This document shows positions 20,526 to 30,473 of a DNA stretch of 64,000 bases, one piece after another (within the stretch, counting starts at the first letter, position 1; each line of letters starts with the position of its first letter). This DNA is from Pectobacterium sp. PL152 (GTDB taxonomy: Bacteria; Pseudomonadota; Gammaproteobacteria; Enterobacterales; Enterobacteriaceae), in contig CP091064.1 in assembly GCA_021907015.1 (NCBI GenBank), positions 310,001 through 374,000 on the forward strand. Reading direction: 5' to 3'. The notes under the pieces are model-generated. The model saw only the letters and a program-made list of their open reading frames with translations. It ran no database searches and was not told where the DNA came from. Position numbers and translations under genes: made by a program.

Positions 20526-21695
20526 TTATTGGCCGTCGAGCCCGCGGATCGGCTTTATACTGGCCCAGGTGCGGCAGGAAGGACACTGCCAATAGAGTGA
20601 TTGTGACGTGAAGCCGCATTTGCGACAGCTGTAGCGCGGTTTGGTACGAATCTGTTCGCCCACCATGTCGCGCAATCCCTGAAGATTTTCTTTTGTTCGC
20701 CCGTCTTCCGCTTCATGCAGGTGAAAATCCATCAGGCGATGGAACACGCGCATCGTGGGGTGACGTTGAAGCTGACGGTTAATATAAGCCTGTGCAACCT
20801 CTGCGCCCTCTTCTCTTTCGAGGATGTCGGCCAGCATCAATTCCGCCGTCGCACCGGTATTTTCTTCTACGCAGCGCTTGAGGAAATTCGCCCAATCCAA
20901 GGGCTTATCTAAGTGCTGATAGCATTCCTGTAGCATCGGCAGCGTTTCACTGACCAGCTCTTTATCCTGATCGAGAACCTGTCGCAGCGCTTCCACAGCA
21001 CGCGCATAATCCTGCTGTGCCATATAAATGCGCCCCATCATGATAGACGCGCGGGCACACTGATTATCCGCCGCCGCGCCTTTCTTCAGGAGCATTAATG
21101 CTTTATCCAGATCGTCGCTGCCCATCGCCAGCAGCGCTAATTCGCAATAAAAATGGGCGATGTCCACACGGAGCTGATCTTTTCCCATCTTGACCAATTT
21201 TTCCGCGACATCAATCGCCGCCGGCCAGTCGCTGGTCGCCTGATAAATCTGCAAGAGCTGCTGCAAGGCGCTACGCCGAAAATCTTCTTCATCCACCAAC
21301 TGGTTGAAACTTTCTTCGGCACGGTCGTACAGCCCGGCGGCCATGTAGTCACGGCCCAGCTGTTGCACCGCCAGCAGACGTTGTTCAAAGGTCAAGGATG
21401 CGCTTTCGGTCAGCGCCTGATGGATGCGAATCGCACGGTCAACTTCGCCGCGCGAACGGAACAGGTTACCGAGCGTGAGGTGGGCTTCAAAGGTGTTGCT
21501 GTCATCCTTGAGCATGTCGAGGAACAGTTCAACCGCCTTATCCTGCTGATTGGACAACAGGAAGTTAACCCCAGTGACATACTCACGGGACAGGCGGTTG
21601 GACTCCTGCTCTTTGTCCTGCTGCGCACTTCTGCGACCCATGTACCAGCCGTACGCGGCGGCCACGGGCAGCAACAGAAACAGCAGTTCTAACAT
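20526..21695 (-). CDS. lapB: Lipopolysaccharide assembly protein B
   Basis: 389 residues, equal to E. coli LapB (YciM). One N-terminal membrane helix (MLELLFLLLPVAAAYGWYMG), then a chain of TPR units (~35-330, e.g. FEAHLTLGNLFRSRGEVDRA) and a C-terminal rubredoxin-type metal site with two CxxC pairs (YSCRKCG, WQCPSCRTW). Works with FtsH to control LpxC and therefore LPS amount. Intact; 12 bp downstream of lapA. Confidence 0.97.
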   Translation of the reverse strand: MLELLFLLLPVAAAYGWYMGRRSAQQDKEQESNRLSREYVTGVNFLLSNQQDKAVELFLDMLKDDSNTFEAHLTLGNLFRSRGEVDRAIRIHQALTESASLTFEQRLLAVQQLGRDYMAAGLYDRAEESFNQLVDEEDFRRSALQQLLQIYQATSDWPAAIDVAEKLVKMGKDQLRVDIAHFYCELALLAMGSDDLDKALMLLKKGAAADNQCARASIMMGRIYMAQQDYARAVEALRQVLDQDKELVSETLPMLQECYQHLDKPLDWANFLKRCVEENTGATAELMLADILEREEGAEVAQAYINRQLQRHPTMRVFHRLMDFHLHEAEDGRTKENLQGLRDMVGEQIRTKPRYSCRKCGFTSQSLYWQCPSCRTWASIKPIRGLDGQ

Positions 21696-21707
21696 AGAGA
21701 GAATTCC

Positions 21708-22013
21708 TTAGTGGGTGACCGTTTGCACTGGCGCCACGTTCTCCTCGGTGGAGGTAGAAAGTTGTTGTTCCAGACGCTTGATTTTACGTTGTGCACGGCC
21801 AAGCGCAATGCGCTGACGCAGATAAAACAGACCACAGATAACCCAGCCAAGGACAAAGCCCAGAGCAAACAGCGTGGCAAGCAGTGTGGAGATACGATAC
21901 TCCCCCTGTGCCAGCAGGTAGTTAAATGTCACAACCTGATCGTTGTGCGCGCCCAGTGTGACAGAAATGATGAATATCGCCAGCACGAGTAAAAAAATCA
22001 GCAAATATTTCAC
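21708..22013 (-). CDS. lapA: Lipopolysaccharide assembly protein A
   Basis: 101 residues from GTG 22013 (VKYLLIFLLVLAIFIISV), placed by AGGA just upstream and the match to E. coli LapA; upstream in-frame extension is not conserved. Two membrane helices (residues ~1-20 and ~42-65) and a basic coiled-coil tail (RAQRKIKRLEQQL). Operon lapA-lapB; unlike E. coli, pgpB is not immediately upstream because the apiose locus intervenes. Confidence 0.94.
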   Translation of the reverse strand: MKYLLIFLLVLAIFIISVTLGAHNDQVVTFNYLLAQGEYRISTLLATLFALGFVLGWVICGLFYLRQRIALGRAQRKIKRLEQQLSTSTEENVAPVQTVTH

Positions 22014-22211
22014 ATTGTCCTTCCTGTGATATCCATTAACCGGATGAATTATGCCAAATTTTGGCGACAAACCCCATTAAATTACCATGTCCGGCACGGA
22101 CAGGGAAATCACGGCGTCAGCCCGATTTTTTGTCGCCGCACTTATCACCACACTTCCACTGTACAAAAGCCAAAAACAAGAACCGCGCTCCACTGCCGTC
22201 TACGCTTGTTA

Positions 22212-22231
22212 TTTATTCTGTGCTGAATAAA
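22212..22231. promoter_or_regulatory. Inverted repeat upstream of the SorC regulator
   Basis: TTTATTC-TGTGCT-GAATAAA, perfect 7-bp arms, 34 bp upstream of ATG 22265. It shares GAAT/ATTC half-sites with the palindromes at 27661 and 32103 and may be an autoregulatory operator or promoter element. Confidence 0.4.
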
Positions 22232-22264
22232 AATGACAGTAGCATGCCAGCAAGGGGAAAAGTC

Positions 22265-23209
22265 ATGTCAAAGCAGGACGAACAGCGATTATTGGTCAAG
22301 ATCGCTACGCTCTATTATAGCGAAGGGATGAAACAAGCAGAAATTGCTGCCTCACTCCATTTGTCACAGTCTTTTGTCTCCCGCGCCATTACGCGCTGTG
22401 TTAAAGAAGGTGTGGTCAAAATCAGCGTAATTCAACCCCCGAACATGTTCATGGGGCTGGAAGCGGCGATTCAGAAGCGCTACGGCATCGATCAGGCTAT
22501 CGTGGTAGATGTCGCCGATAACGCCACGCTGACGCAAATCAAGCAGGCTATTGGCTCTGCGGCCGCGCACTATGTCCAAACCAGTATCCGTCCTGACGAT
22601 CTGGTGGGTATCTCATCCTGGAGCAGCACGCTGCGGGCGATGGTGGACAGCCTGCATCCGCAGAGCGTCAAGGCTCAGGGCGTCATCCAACTGTTAGGTG
22701 GCGTGGGGCCGAACGGCAACGTGCAGGCGACGATTCTGACGCAAACCTTAGCCAATCAGCTCAGCTGTCCCGCTTACCTTTTGCCCGCGCAGAGCATCGA
22801 GCGGTCGGTAGAAGATCGCGCCCGCTTGGTGACCAGCGATGAGGTTTCTAACGTGGTCGATAAATTCAGCGAGGTGAGTCTGGCGCTTGTCGGTATTGGC
22901 GTACTGGAACCGTCGCAACTGCTGAAAAATTCTGGTAACTACTATCACGAAGCGATGCTGCAACAGCTGGCCGAACGCGGTGCCGTGGGCGATTTATGCC
23001 TGCATTATTACAACGCGGAAGGCGAACCGGTGTTGCAGGACGATGAAGATCCGGTGATTGGTATGGCGCTGCCACAGCTGCGTCAGTGTCCGCGCGTGGT
23101 GGCGTTAGCGGGCGGCGTCGAGAAAAGTGCCGCGATTCGCGGTGCATTAACCGGGCACTACGTTGATGTATTGATTACCGATCGATTAACCGCTGAGACG
23201 TTGATCTAA
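22265..23209 (+). CDS. SorC/DeoR-type sugar-responsive regulator
   Basis: 314 residues from ATG 22265 (MSKQDEQRLLVKIATLYY), preferred for AAGGGGAA upstream; ATG 22244 is the alternative. N-terminal HTH AEIAASLHLSQSFVSRAITR (~25-45), then the SorC sugar-phosphate-binding domain (VGISSWSSTLRAMVDSL, VIQLLGGVGPNG, SLALVGIGVLEPSQ, VVALAGGVEKSAAIRGAL). Convergent with the apiose operon and separated from it by two hairpins; the likely effector is a phosphorylated intermediate such as apulose phosphate. That assignment is from context only. Intact. Confidence 0.85.
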   Translation: MSKQDEQRLLVKIATLYYSEGMKQAEIAASLHLSQSFVSRAITRCVKEGVVKISVIQPPNMFMGLEAAIQKRYGIDQAIVVDVADNATLTQIKQAIGSAAAHYVQTSIRPDDLVGISSWSSTLRAMVDSLHPQSVKAQGVIQLLGGVGPNGNVQATILTQTLANQLSCPAYLLPAQSIERSVEDRARLVTSDEVSNVVDKFSEVSLALVGIGVLEPSQLLKNSGNYYHEAMLQQLAERGAVGDLCLHYYNAEGEPVLQDDEDPVIGMALPQLRQCPRVVALAGGVEKSAAIRGALTGHYVDVLITDRLTAETLI

Positions 23210-23213
23210 CGTA

Positions 23214-23278
23214 CTCACCACTTGTGGTGAGCAATAAGAGTAACGTTAGGCGCGGAATGCCTCCCCTGCTCCGCGCCT
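23214..23278. terminator. Paired hairpins between convergent units
   Basis: CTCACCAC-TT-GTGGTGAG (23214-23231) and AGGCGCGGA (23248-23256)/TCCGCGCCT (23270-23278), lying between the regulator stop and the apsI stop. Probable bidirectional termination, though T-tracts are weak. Confidence 0.6.
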
Positions 23279-23295
23279 GACGAATCGTGGCGTAA

Positions 23296-24293
23296 TTACT
23301 CGTTAACGTTAATGGATGACAGCAGCGCATCCTGCACAATCCGCTGCGCCTGTAACGGATTCTGTGCTTCCTGCGCCGCCTGAAGCGCCGGGATGTCCAG
23401 CTTGTCCAGCGCGCGATAGATGTGTTTCAGGAAACGAATGGACAGCTTCGCGGCTTCAACGTGATTCTCGCGGAACGGGAACTGATCGAGCTGCCAGACG
23501 CCCTGCCAATTATTGATTTTCAGCACGTAGAAGAATTCAAAGATCTCGGTCATATGCACCGTGCCAACCACCAGGTCGTCATCCCAGCCGCGCAGGTTGT
23601 CATTTACATCCATGCCGAACAGCCGACCGCGATCGATAATCAACTGGGCCGAGTCGGCCGGTGATTCACCGCCATACAGCGCATGCCCGAAGTCCAGCAG
23701 CACACCGACGTTATCCAGCCCGATATCTTCGATCCCCAGCAGCGTTCGCGCGGCAGAATCCCAGGTCATTTTCACGCGCGGTTCACGCGGCTTGTACTCA
23801 ATAGCGAATTTCACATCGGGGTTAGCTCCCGCCAGATCGCGCATGCCGTCAACCGCCAGCTTCCACAGGTTTTATGACTGACCTGGAACGGATAATCCCA
23901 GCCATCCTGACCCGGCCAGACTTTGACGTAATTCGCGCCGAGTTCACGCACAATGCCAGCAGATTCGTGCATTAATTCAAACGCCGCCGCTCGTGCCGCC
24001 GGATCGGGGTTGGTAAAGGCACCGCGCGACCATTTTTGCAGATAAATTTCAGGCGTGATGCCAATCGCCTTCAGCCCTGCATCCTTCAGCGCATCCTTCA
24101 CTTCACTGAGCGTCACGCCCGGCGTGAAGGGATAAGGCAAGTCGACGTAGGAAAGCTCGCCGACCTCTTTCGCCGCTTTGATCTGATCGATCGTGCTCAA
24201 TGCTGGGCCATAGCCGTCTACCGCGTAGCGGTCGATATAATTCGCGAAATGCCACAAACCGGCACCAAATTCAGGGTAGGTATACGTTGCCAT
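23296..24293 (-). CDS. apsI: D-apiose isomerase, TIM-barrel family (one frameshift)
   Basis: About 332 residues from ATG 24293 ([20 protein letters not shown]) with GAGG upstream. Xylose-isomerase-like TIM barrel: [34 protein letters not shown] (metal-ligand Glu), [26 protein letters not shown]4 at 23870-23873 (coding A) is one short: [13 protein letters not shown] is expected. In the described transketolase-type apiose pathway this enzyme converts D-apiose to D-apulose. The assignment rests on fold plus the exact set of neighbours (FGGY kinase, split transketolase, ABC importer), not on a substrate test. Last gene of the catabolic unit. Confidence 0.78.
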
Positions 24294-24392
24294 AAAAGTC
24301 ACCTCATTGATTTCTGATGGTATTGAGCTGCTTATCTTTTCTTTCGTATCGGATAGGTTCTTACTGCTAAAAATGCTTATGGTTAAAAATGC

Positions 24393-25883
24393 TTATGACT
24401 CGGGCCGCAGACGCGCACGCGCCACCGCCATTCGCCACTGTTGATAGCTCTCCAAAACCCCGCGGTTGGTCGTCGAGGGCTCGATGACCTCCACTTCTCT
24501 GGGTAGCGCGGCGATCTGTTCGTTGTGCTCCCACCACCCCAGCATTTTTCCGCCCAGATACGCCGCGCCCAGCGCAGACACTTCTGCGTTATGGTTGCGA
24601 ATTAACGGGCGCTGCAAGAGGTCAGCCTGAAACTGCATCAGCCAGCGGTTTTGCGTCGCACCGCCGTCCACGCGCAGCGCGGGTAACGCAGCCTGCGACG
24701 CCTGTTCCATCGCGAAAAAGACATCAGCAATCTGGTACGCAATGGCTTCCAGCCCCGCACGGGCGATAATGGCAGGCGTGGTGGCATCGCATAAGCCGCA
24801 CAACAGGCCGCGCGCTTGCACATCCCAATAGGGCGCGCCCAGCCCGGATAGGGCCGGAACAAAAAAGACGCCCTGATTAGACTCGGCGCTGAGCGCCAGC
24901 TCGGTAAGTTGCGTAACAGAAGGGATGCCCAGCATCTGACCAATCCAGGCAAATCCCGATCCCGTGTGGGTAATGTTGCCTTCCAGCGCGTAGCGCATTC
25001 ACCATCGTGCCAGGCAATCGTGGTACTCAGCCCCGCAGCATGTTGATGCGGCGTGTTGATAGTGGTCATCAGCGACGAGCCGGTGCCGTATGTCGCCTTG
25101 ATTTCACCGCTTTGAGTAATGCCCTGACCGTACAGCGCCGCATGTGAATCGCCAATCAGCGCCACAATCGGTACGCCAGCAGCAAGCCCGCTGATGCCCG
25201 TCACACCCGTGTACCATGCAGCGCCGAGGACGGCGTGACGGCCGGCAGGCACACGCTGGGAATCCCGAACAGCGCCAGTAGATCCTCATCCCAGCAGCCG
25301 CGGTGGATATTGAACAGTTGGGTTCTTGCCGCGTTGGAATAGTCGGTGGAATACGCTCGCCCACCGCTAAACTGCCAGTTAAGCCAGCAATCCACCGTTC
25401 CGATGCACAGCTCCCCTGCATCGCCCGGGCGGCACCATCCGGTAATTCCGCCAGCATGGCGTGCAGCTTGGCGGCGGGAAAAAGTGGATCGACCTGTAGC
25501 CCGGTATGGGATTCGATCAGACGCGCCTCTGCACTGCCCTGCAATGCCTGACAGAATTTCTCGGCGCGGCGATCCTGCCAGCTGACCAGCGGCGTCAGCG
25601 GTTTTCCGGTTCGCCGGTCCCAAATCAGCACCGACTCACGCTGGTTACTGATCGCCACACCCACCACTTGAGCCCGGTGTAATGACGACAGGCAGGTTTC
25701 TGCCGCCTGACAAACCGCACGCCAAATCGCCATCGCATCCTGCTCGGCTCTGCCCGGCTGCGGGTGCATCACCTGTAAAGCGATGGCCGCTTTAGCCAGA
25801 ATGCGCCCTCGCTCATCGACGGCAATCGCCTTGGCGTTCGTCGTCCCTTCATCGATTGCCAAAATAACCGGCGTAAACATCAT
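24393..25883 (-). CDS. aplK: D-apulose kinase, FGGY family (three frameshifts)
   Basis: About 497 residues joined, a normal FGGY length. ATP-dependent sugar kinase: N-terminal phosphate loop AIDEGTTNAKAIAV, ISNQRESVLIWD, SWQDRRAEKF; C-terminal GDSHAALYGQG, YGTGSSLMTT, LSGLGAPYWD, RVDGGATQNRWLMQFQADLL. One base is missing at each of CCCC 25412-25415 (AMQGELCIGTVDCWLNW expected), around 25199-25210 (before VTGISGLAAG) and near 24996-25003 (HDGEMRYALEG expected). Start overlaps the aptB stop as TGATG, with GGGAGG just before. Predicted product is D-apulose 4-phosphate, by analogy with characterised Pectobacterium/Actinobacillus loci. Confidence 0.78.
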
Positions 25884-26827
25884 CAGCCTCCCGGGCAAAG
25901 ACGCAGTGCTGCGTTGACAATGCCCGTCGCGTCCAGCCCGTGATGCGCTCGCATCGCGCTCCGATCGGCGGCAATCGCGTATTGACCATCGGGAATCCCC
26001 AACCGTACAAGAGGAATTCCGCAGCCCGCTTCCGCCAGCACTTCCGCTACCAGACTGCCTGCACCGCCGTTGACGTTATGTTCCTCGACTGTGATGACTC
26101 GAGGTGTTTCACTCAGAATTTCAAGCAATTGCTGAGTATTGCATGGGCGGATAGAGGAAAGATTAACCACCGTAGCGGAAAGTCCTTTTTCTGCTAATAA
26201 TTCAGCCGCCGTCACAATTTCATGCACGGTCGACCCCAGCCCGACCAGCGCAATATCGCGGCCTTTGCGTAGCACATCGATCTGCCCCGGCACAAAGCGA
26301 TACTGCTCATCATGCAAGGCAGGCAGCGGTTTACCATCGAGGCGGATATAGACCGGCCCCTGATGTTCAAACGCATAATCGATAATCTGGCGGCACTCTT
26401 CCGGGCTGGACGGCGCGTAGATCTCAATATTGCCAAACCCTCTCAGCACGGCGATGTCGTCAATACTGTGATGCGTGCTGGCGAGTGGGCCGTAGCTACA
26501 GCCGGCATTCAGCCCGAATAGCTTAACGTTGCTGTTGTTGTAACAGACGTCGACCTTGAGCTGCTCATTCGCACGGGAGATCAAAAACGGCGCCGCGTTA
26601 CAGGTCACGGCAATCTTGCCGCCGATGGATAAGCCCACCGCCGTCCCCACCATGCTCTGCTCTGCAATTCCCACGTTGACGATGCGGTCGGGGAAACGCT
26701 GTATGAAAGGCGAAATCTTCGCCGTTGAGCTTGAATCCGCCAAGACCGGGACGACATCAATTCCCTGTTCGACGGCCTTGATGAACTGCTCGACCATGAC
26801 GGTTGCCAAATGCTCTGCGTTACTCAT
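25883..26827 (-). CDS. aptB: Apulose-4-phosphate transketolase subunit B (C-terminal half)
   Basis: 314 residues, intact. Pyrimidine-binding and C-terminal domains of a split transketolase: VVPVLADSSSTAKI, the catalytic Glu in RIVNVGIAEQSMVGTAVGLS, the His-containing PLASTHHSIDDIAVLR, and the C-terminal VITVEEHNVNGGAGSLVAEV. Needs AptA for a complete thiamine-diphosphate site. Overlaps aptA by 8 bp and aplK by the TGATG junction, so translation is coupled. Confidence 0.85.
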   Translation of the reverse strand: MSNAEHLATVMVEQFIKAVEQGIDVVPVLADSSSTAKISPFIQRFPDRIVNVGIAEQSMVGTAVGLSIGGKIAVTCNAAPFLISRANEQLKVDVCYNNSNVKLFGLNAGCSYGPLASTHHSIDDIAVLRGFGNIEIYAPSSPEECRQIIDYAFEHQGPVYIRLDGKPLPALHDEQYRFVPGQIDVLRKGRDIALVGLGSTVHEIVTAAELLAEKGLSATVVNLSSIRPCNTQQLLEILSETPRVITVEEHNVNGGAGSLVAEVLAEAGCGIPLVRLGIPDGQYAIAADRSAMRAHHGLDATGIVNAALRLCPGG

Positions 26828-27648
26828 CTTTTAATTCCTCCAACGCCAGTGCAATTTCCTCGCCTTTCGGCACGCGGTGATGCCACTCAGCCCGTCCCTG
26901 AATAAACGACACGCCAGCGCCTTTTTCCGTATTTGCAATCACCACATTCGGCTTGCCGGCGCGCGGCAGGTTCTCCAGCGTTTCCACTACCGAGCGCATG
27001 TCATTCCCGCACACTCCGTGACCTGTAAGCCAAAGGCCTGCCACTTTTCCGCCAGCGGATCGGTGTTCATGATGGAACGCGTCGGCCCGGCCAGCTGTAG
27101 CTTGTTCTTGTCATTGATGATGATCAGGTTATCCAGTTGGTAATGCGCCGCCGCCAGCGCCGCTTCCCAGTTGCTGCCTTCTGCCAGCTCGCCATCGCCC
27201 GTCAGGACAAACACCCGACGCGGGCTGTTATCGCGCTTCGCCGCCAGCGCAATGCCGACGGCAACCGGCAACCCATGCCCTAGCGCGCCGGTGTTCAGTT
27301 CAATCCCTGGCGTTTTGTGTTTGACCGGATGCCCTGGCAAATGTGAATCAGGGTGCTGATAGGTCGCCAGCCACGATTCCGGGAAATAGCCCGCTTCCGC
27401 CAAACAGCAGTAATAGCCGCCGACTGCATGACCTTTTGACTGGATGTAAATATCCCGCTGCGGGTCCTGTAGCCGATCCGGCGCACAGTTCAGAATGCGA
27501 AAATACAGTGCCGTCAGCATCTCAACCTGTGACAGGTCTGCCCCCGTGTGCCCGCCAGCCGGGCTATTGGCATTCAGATGAATAATGCGGCGACGAATGG
27601 CGCGAGCTTTTGCGTCAGCGCCTCCACCGACAAGGAGTACGGATTCAT
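26820..27648 (-). CDS. aptA: Apulose-4-phosphate transketolase subunit A (N-terminal half; two frameshifts)
   Basis: About 276 residues from ATG 27648 (MNPYSLSVEALTQKLA), chosen for GAGG upstream; a TTG at 27676 opens a longer but spurious frame through the operator region. Thiamine-diphosphate domain of split transketolases: SPAGGHTGADLSQVEML, QSKGHAVGGYY, NTGALGHGLPVAVGIALAAK, and the cofactor motif TGDGELAEGSNWEAALAA with the later NDKN. One base is missing near 27605 (between QKLA and AIRRRIIHLN) and one near 27002-27007 (ECAGNDMRSVVETL expected). With AptB it should move a ketol unit between apulose phosphate and glyceraldehyde 3-phosphate, giving dihydroxyacetone phosphate and xylulose 5-phosphate. 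Confidence 0.82.
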
Positions 27649-27660
27649 ACCTCACCTCAC

Positions 27661-27703
27661 TTGAATTTTTACTCAAAACGAATATTTATTCATATTGAAT
27701 CAA
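27661..27703. promoter_or_regulatory. Degenerate tandem palindromes before aptA
   Basis: TTGAATTTTTACTCAA (27661-27676; TTGAAT/ACTCAA, one mismatch) followed about 17 bp later by ACGAATATTTATTCAT (27678-27693), then ATTGAATCAA. Same half-sites and nearly the same spacing as the pair at 32103-32136. Lies in the 173-bp gap between the permease stop and aptA, so it probably marks an internal promoter/operator for the catabolic genes. Confidence 0.55.
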
Positions 27704-27821
27704 AAAATTGCGCTCAAATCGGGCCTCGGTATACCTACCGATAGCATTCCCACCGCGACTCAACGCCCCTTGCTGTTTACTATTGACGGCTACTTACACT
27801 TAACGGTTATCTACCCTTAGC

Positions 27822-28917
27822 TTATGTCCCTTCCGCTGCGGCCTTCTGTGACACAATGGCGGCCTTGTGCTGCATACGGTTTTGCATCTGGTCGATAATG
27901 ACCGCCACAATGATGACGATGCCTTTAATCACCATCTGCCAGAACTCACTCACGCCCATCATCACCAGCCCGTCGGCAAGAATCCCGATAACAAACGCGC
28001 CAATCAGCGTGCCCAAAATCGTACCGCGTCCGCCAGCCAGCGACGTTCCTCCAAGCACAACGGCAGCGATCGCATTCATTTCAAAAGCGGTGCCCGTTGC
28101 CGGATGGCTGGCGACCAGTTGAGAGGACACCACGATGCCCGCGATAGCCGCACAGAAACCGGAAATGGTGTAAACCCAGACTTTGACCTGACGCACTTTG
28201 ACGCCGGAAAGTTCAGCGGCCCGTTCGTTGTCGCCAATCGCATAGACATGACGGCCAAACGGCAGGCGACGCGCCACGTAGGCAATCACCACGGCCAGCA
28301 CCAGCATCAACCAGATTACCAGCGGTAACCCCAGGATCGTGGCAGAGCCAATCAGCTCAAAACCCGTGTTGCCCAACTGCGGGTTACCGCCCGCCGGGGA
28401 ACGTCTCCCCACCGGAAATCAGCATCGATGCCCCACGCACGATGTACATCGTTCCGAGCGTGCAGATAAAGGGCGCAACGTTATACCGCGTGATGATCCA
28501 GCCGTTAATGGCACCGATGAGCGCGCCTATCAGCAGCACAACGGGGACAATGACCCACACGCTGGGGAAAATCGCGACGCCGAACATCGGCAGCACGATT
28601 CCCTGAGTAATCATGTAGCCCGCCACCATGCCGCACAGCCCTAACGTGGCACCGATTGACAGGTCAATTCCGGCGGTAATGATGACAAACGTGATCCCCA
28701 GCGCCAGAAACGCATTGATGGCAATGTGCTTCACCATGATGATCAGGCTGCCAGTGGCCAAAAATCCGGGCACCGTGAAGGCAAAGAACCCGAGAATCAG
28801 GAACAGCGCGATAAACGTGCGCAGCCTGAGAATCAACAGCAGGATGCTCTCTCGTGAGCGTACAAACTTACCCGGTGAGAGCGCGCCTGACGCCGCCGGA
28901 AGGTGAGTCGTTTTCAT
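27822..28917 (-). CDS. RbsC/AraH-type sugar ABC permease (one indel)
   Basis: About 364 residues from ATG 28917 (MKTTHLPAASGALSPG). Inner-membrane permease of the CUT2 class with about ten helices: ITAGIDLSIGATLGLCGMVA, GWIITRYNVAPFICTLGTM, VVLGGTSLAGGRGTILGTLI. GGGG at 28396-28399 (coding CCCC) seems one too long: SGGETFPAGGNPQLGN is expected. Starts one base after the ATPase stop. Predicted to import D-apiose or a related pentose. Confidence 0.82.
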
Positions 28918-28918
28918 G

Positions 28919-30473
28919 TCAGAACCCTTGTGCACTTGCCGAAACCAATGCCGACTCGCTGGCCGACTGACGCACGATATTCGCCGTCAGCTTGCCATTC
29001 GACATCACCAAAATACGGTCCGATACCGCCATAATCTCTTTCAGATCCGAGGTGGAAAACAGCACACCGATGCCCTGTTCGGACAGCCCGACCATCATTT
29101 CAAATACGTCGGCTTTGGCACCTACATCGATGCCCCGGGTCGGCTCGTCGAGCAGCAGTACCTTGGGGCTGGTCAGCAACGAGCGGCCAATCACCACTTT
29201 TTGCTGGTTGCCGCCGCTGAGCGCCTGAATTTCCACCTCGGGCGAAGAGACTTTGATCGCCAGTTGCCCAATCGTGCTGGCAACCACCTCCTGCTCCTGC
29301 CGCTGGAAGATCGCCATGCCGTATTTCAGCCGTCTCCACAGGCTGGCGATAGTGAGATTGAGGCCACCGACGACAGCGGAAAGATGCCGGTTTTCTTGCG
29401 ATCTTCCGGCACCAGACTCATGCCCATACGAATGCGCTGTGCGGTAGAAAGCCGCGGATTAACCGGTTTGCTATCGAGATAAATCTTGCCCAGATAATCA
29501 TTCTGAATACCGAGCAGACACTCGAAGAGTTCGGTACGACCCGCCCCCATCAGCCCATAAATGCCGACGATTTCCCCTTCACGCACCATCAGCGACACAT
29601 CGTTGACCACCTGATGCCCAGCATCATTGAGGCAGGTAAGGTGCTCCGCTTCCAACACGGGTGCACCAAACGTTCTGCCCGGATGCAGGAAGCTGGTGAC
29701 AGGGTCACCGCCGAGCATTTCCCGCACGATCCACGGTACGTCGATGTCGCTGACGGCGGCTTCCGCCTGAAAACACCCGTCGCGCAGGATGGTGATGTAG
29801 TCACCAATCGCCATCAGCTCTTCCAGCCGGTGTGAAATGTAGATAATGGAAACATTCTGGCGCGTCAGTTCGCGGATCACGCGAAACAGAATCTCTACCT
29901 CAGTTTTGCTCAGCGCGGAGGTGGGTTCGTCCAGAATGAGAATGTCGGCCTGATCCGCCAGCGCCTTGGCGATTTCTACCAGTTGCTGCTGGCCGACTTT
30001 CAGGCTGGCAACCTCGGTACGCGGTGAAATATCCTGATCGAGACGCGCCATCAGCTCCGCCGCAATCCGCTCCTGCGCCAGATAATCGATAGGCGCAACG
30101 CCCTTTGCAGCTCCCGCCCCAGGAAGATGTTCTCCGCCACGCTCAGATTCTCGGACAGGTTGAGTTCCTGATGCACCATGCCGATACCTTTTGCCGCCGC
30201 ATCACGCGTATCCACGATGCGCACCGCTTCGCCATTTAGCAGAATCTGGCCGGACGTCGGCTGCTGCACGCCGGCCAGAATCTTCATCAGTGTCGATTTA
30301 CCCGCGCCGTTTTCACCGATAATCACGTTAACCTTGCCGCGATACACGTTGTAATCGACGTTATCCAACGCTTTGGTACCGGGAAACAGCATGGTGATGC
30401 CACGGGTCGCCATGACGATATCGGGTCGGCTCACCGCGTTTGATTGCAGAGAAACGTCCGGTTTTTCCATCAT
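28919..30473 (-). CDS. RbsA/MglA-type sugar ABC ATPase (two frameshifts)
   Basis: About 518 residues joined, two ATPase domains. Domain 1: Walker A GENGAGKSTLMK, signature region SLKVGQQQLVEIAKAL, Walker B ILILDEPTSAL. Domain 2: GLMGAGRTELFECL (degenerate Walker A as usual in CUT2 ATPases), ALSGGNQQKVVIGRSL, VLLLDEPTRGIDVGAK. Missing single bases: TTT 30104-30106 (GRELQKGVAPIDYLAQER expected) and TT 29358-29359 (SSVASNLTIASLWRRL expected). The start overlaps the DUF2291 stop and the stop is 1 bp before the permease. Cytoplasmic energy unit of the presumed apiose importer. Confidence 0.85.

Noticed and set aside
24393..25883. Programmed frameshifting in aplK and the ABC ATPase
   Set aside because: The shifts lie in ordinary short runs, vary in position, and the same kind of error occurs in genes never known to frameshift; sequence error is simpler.
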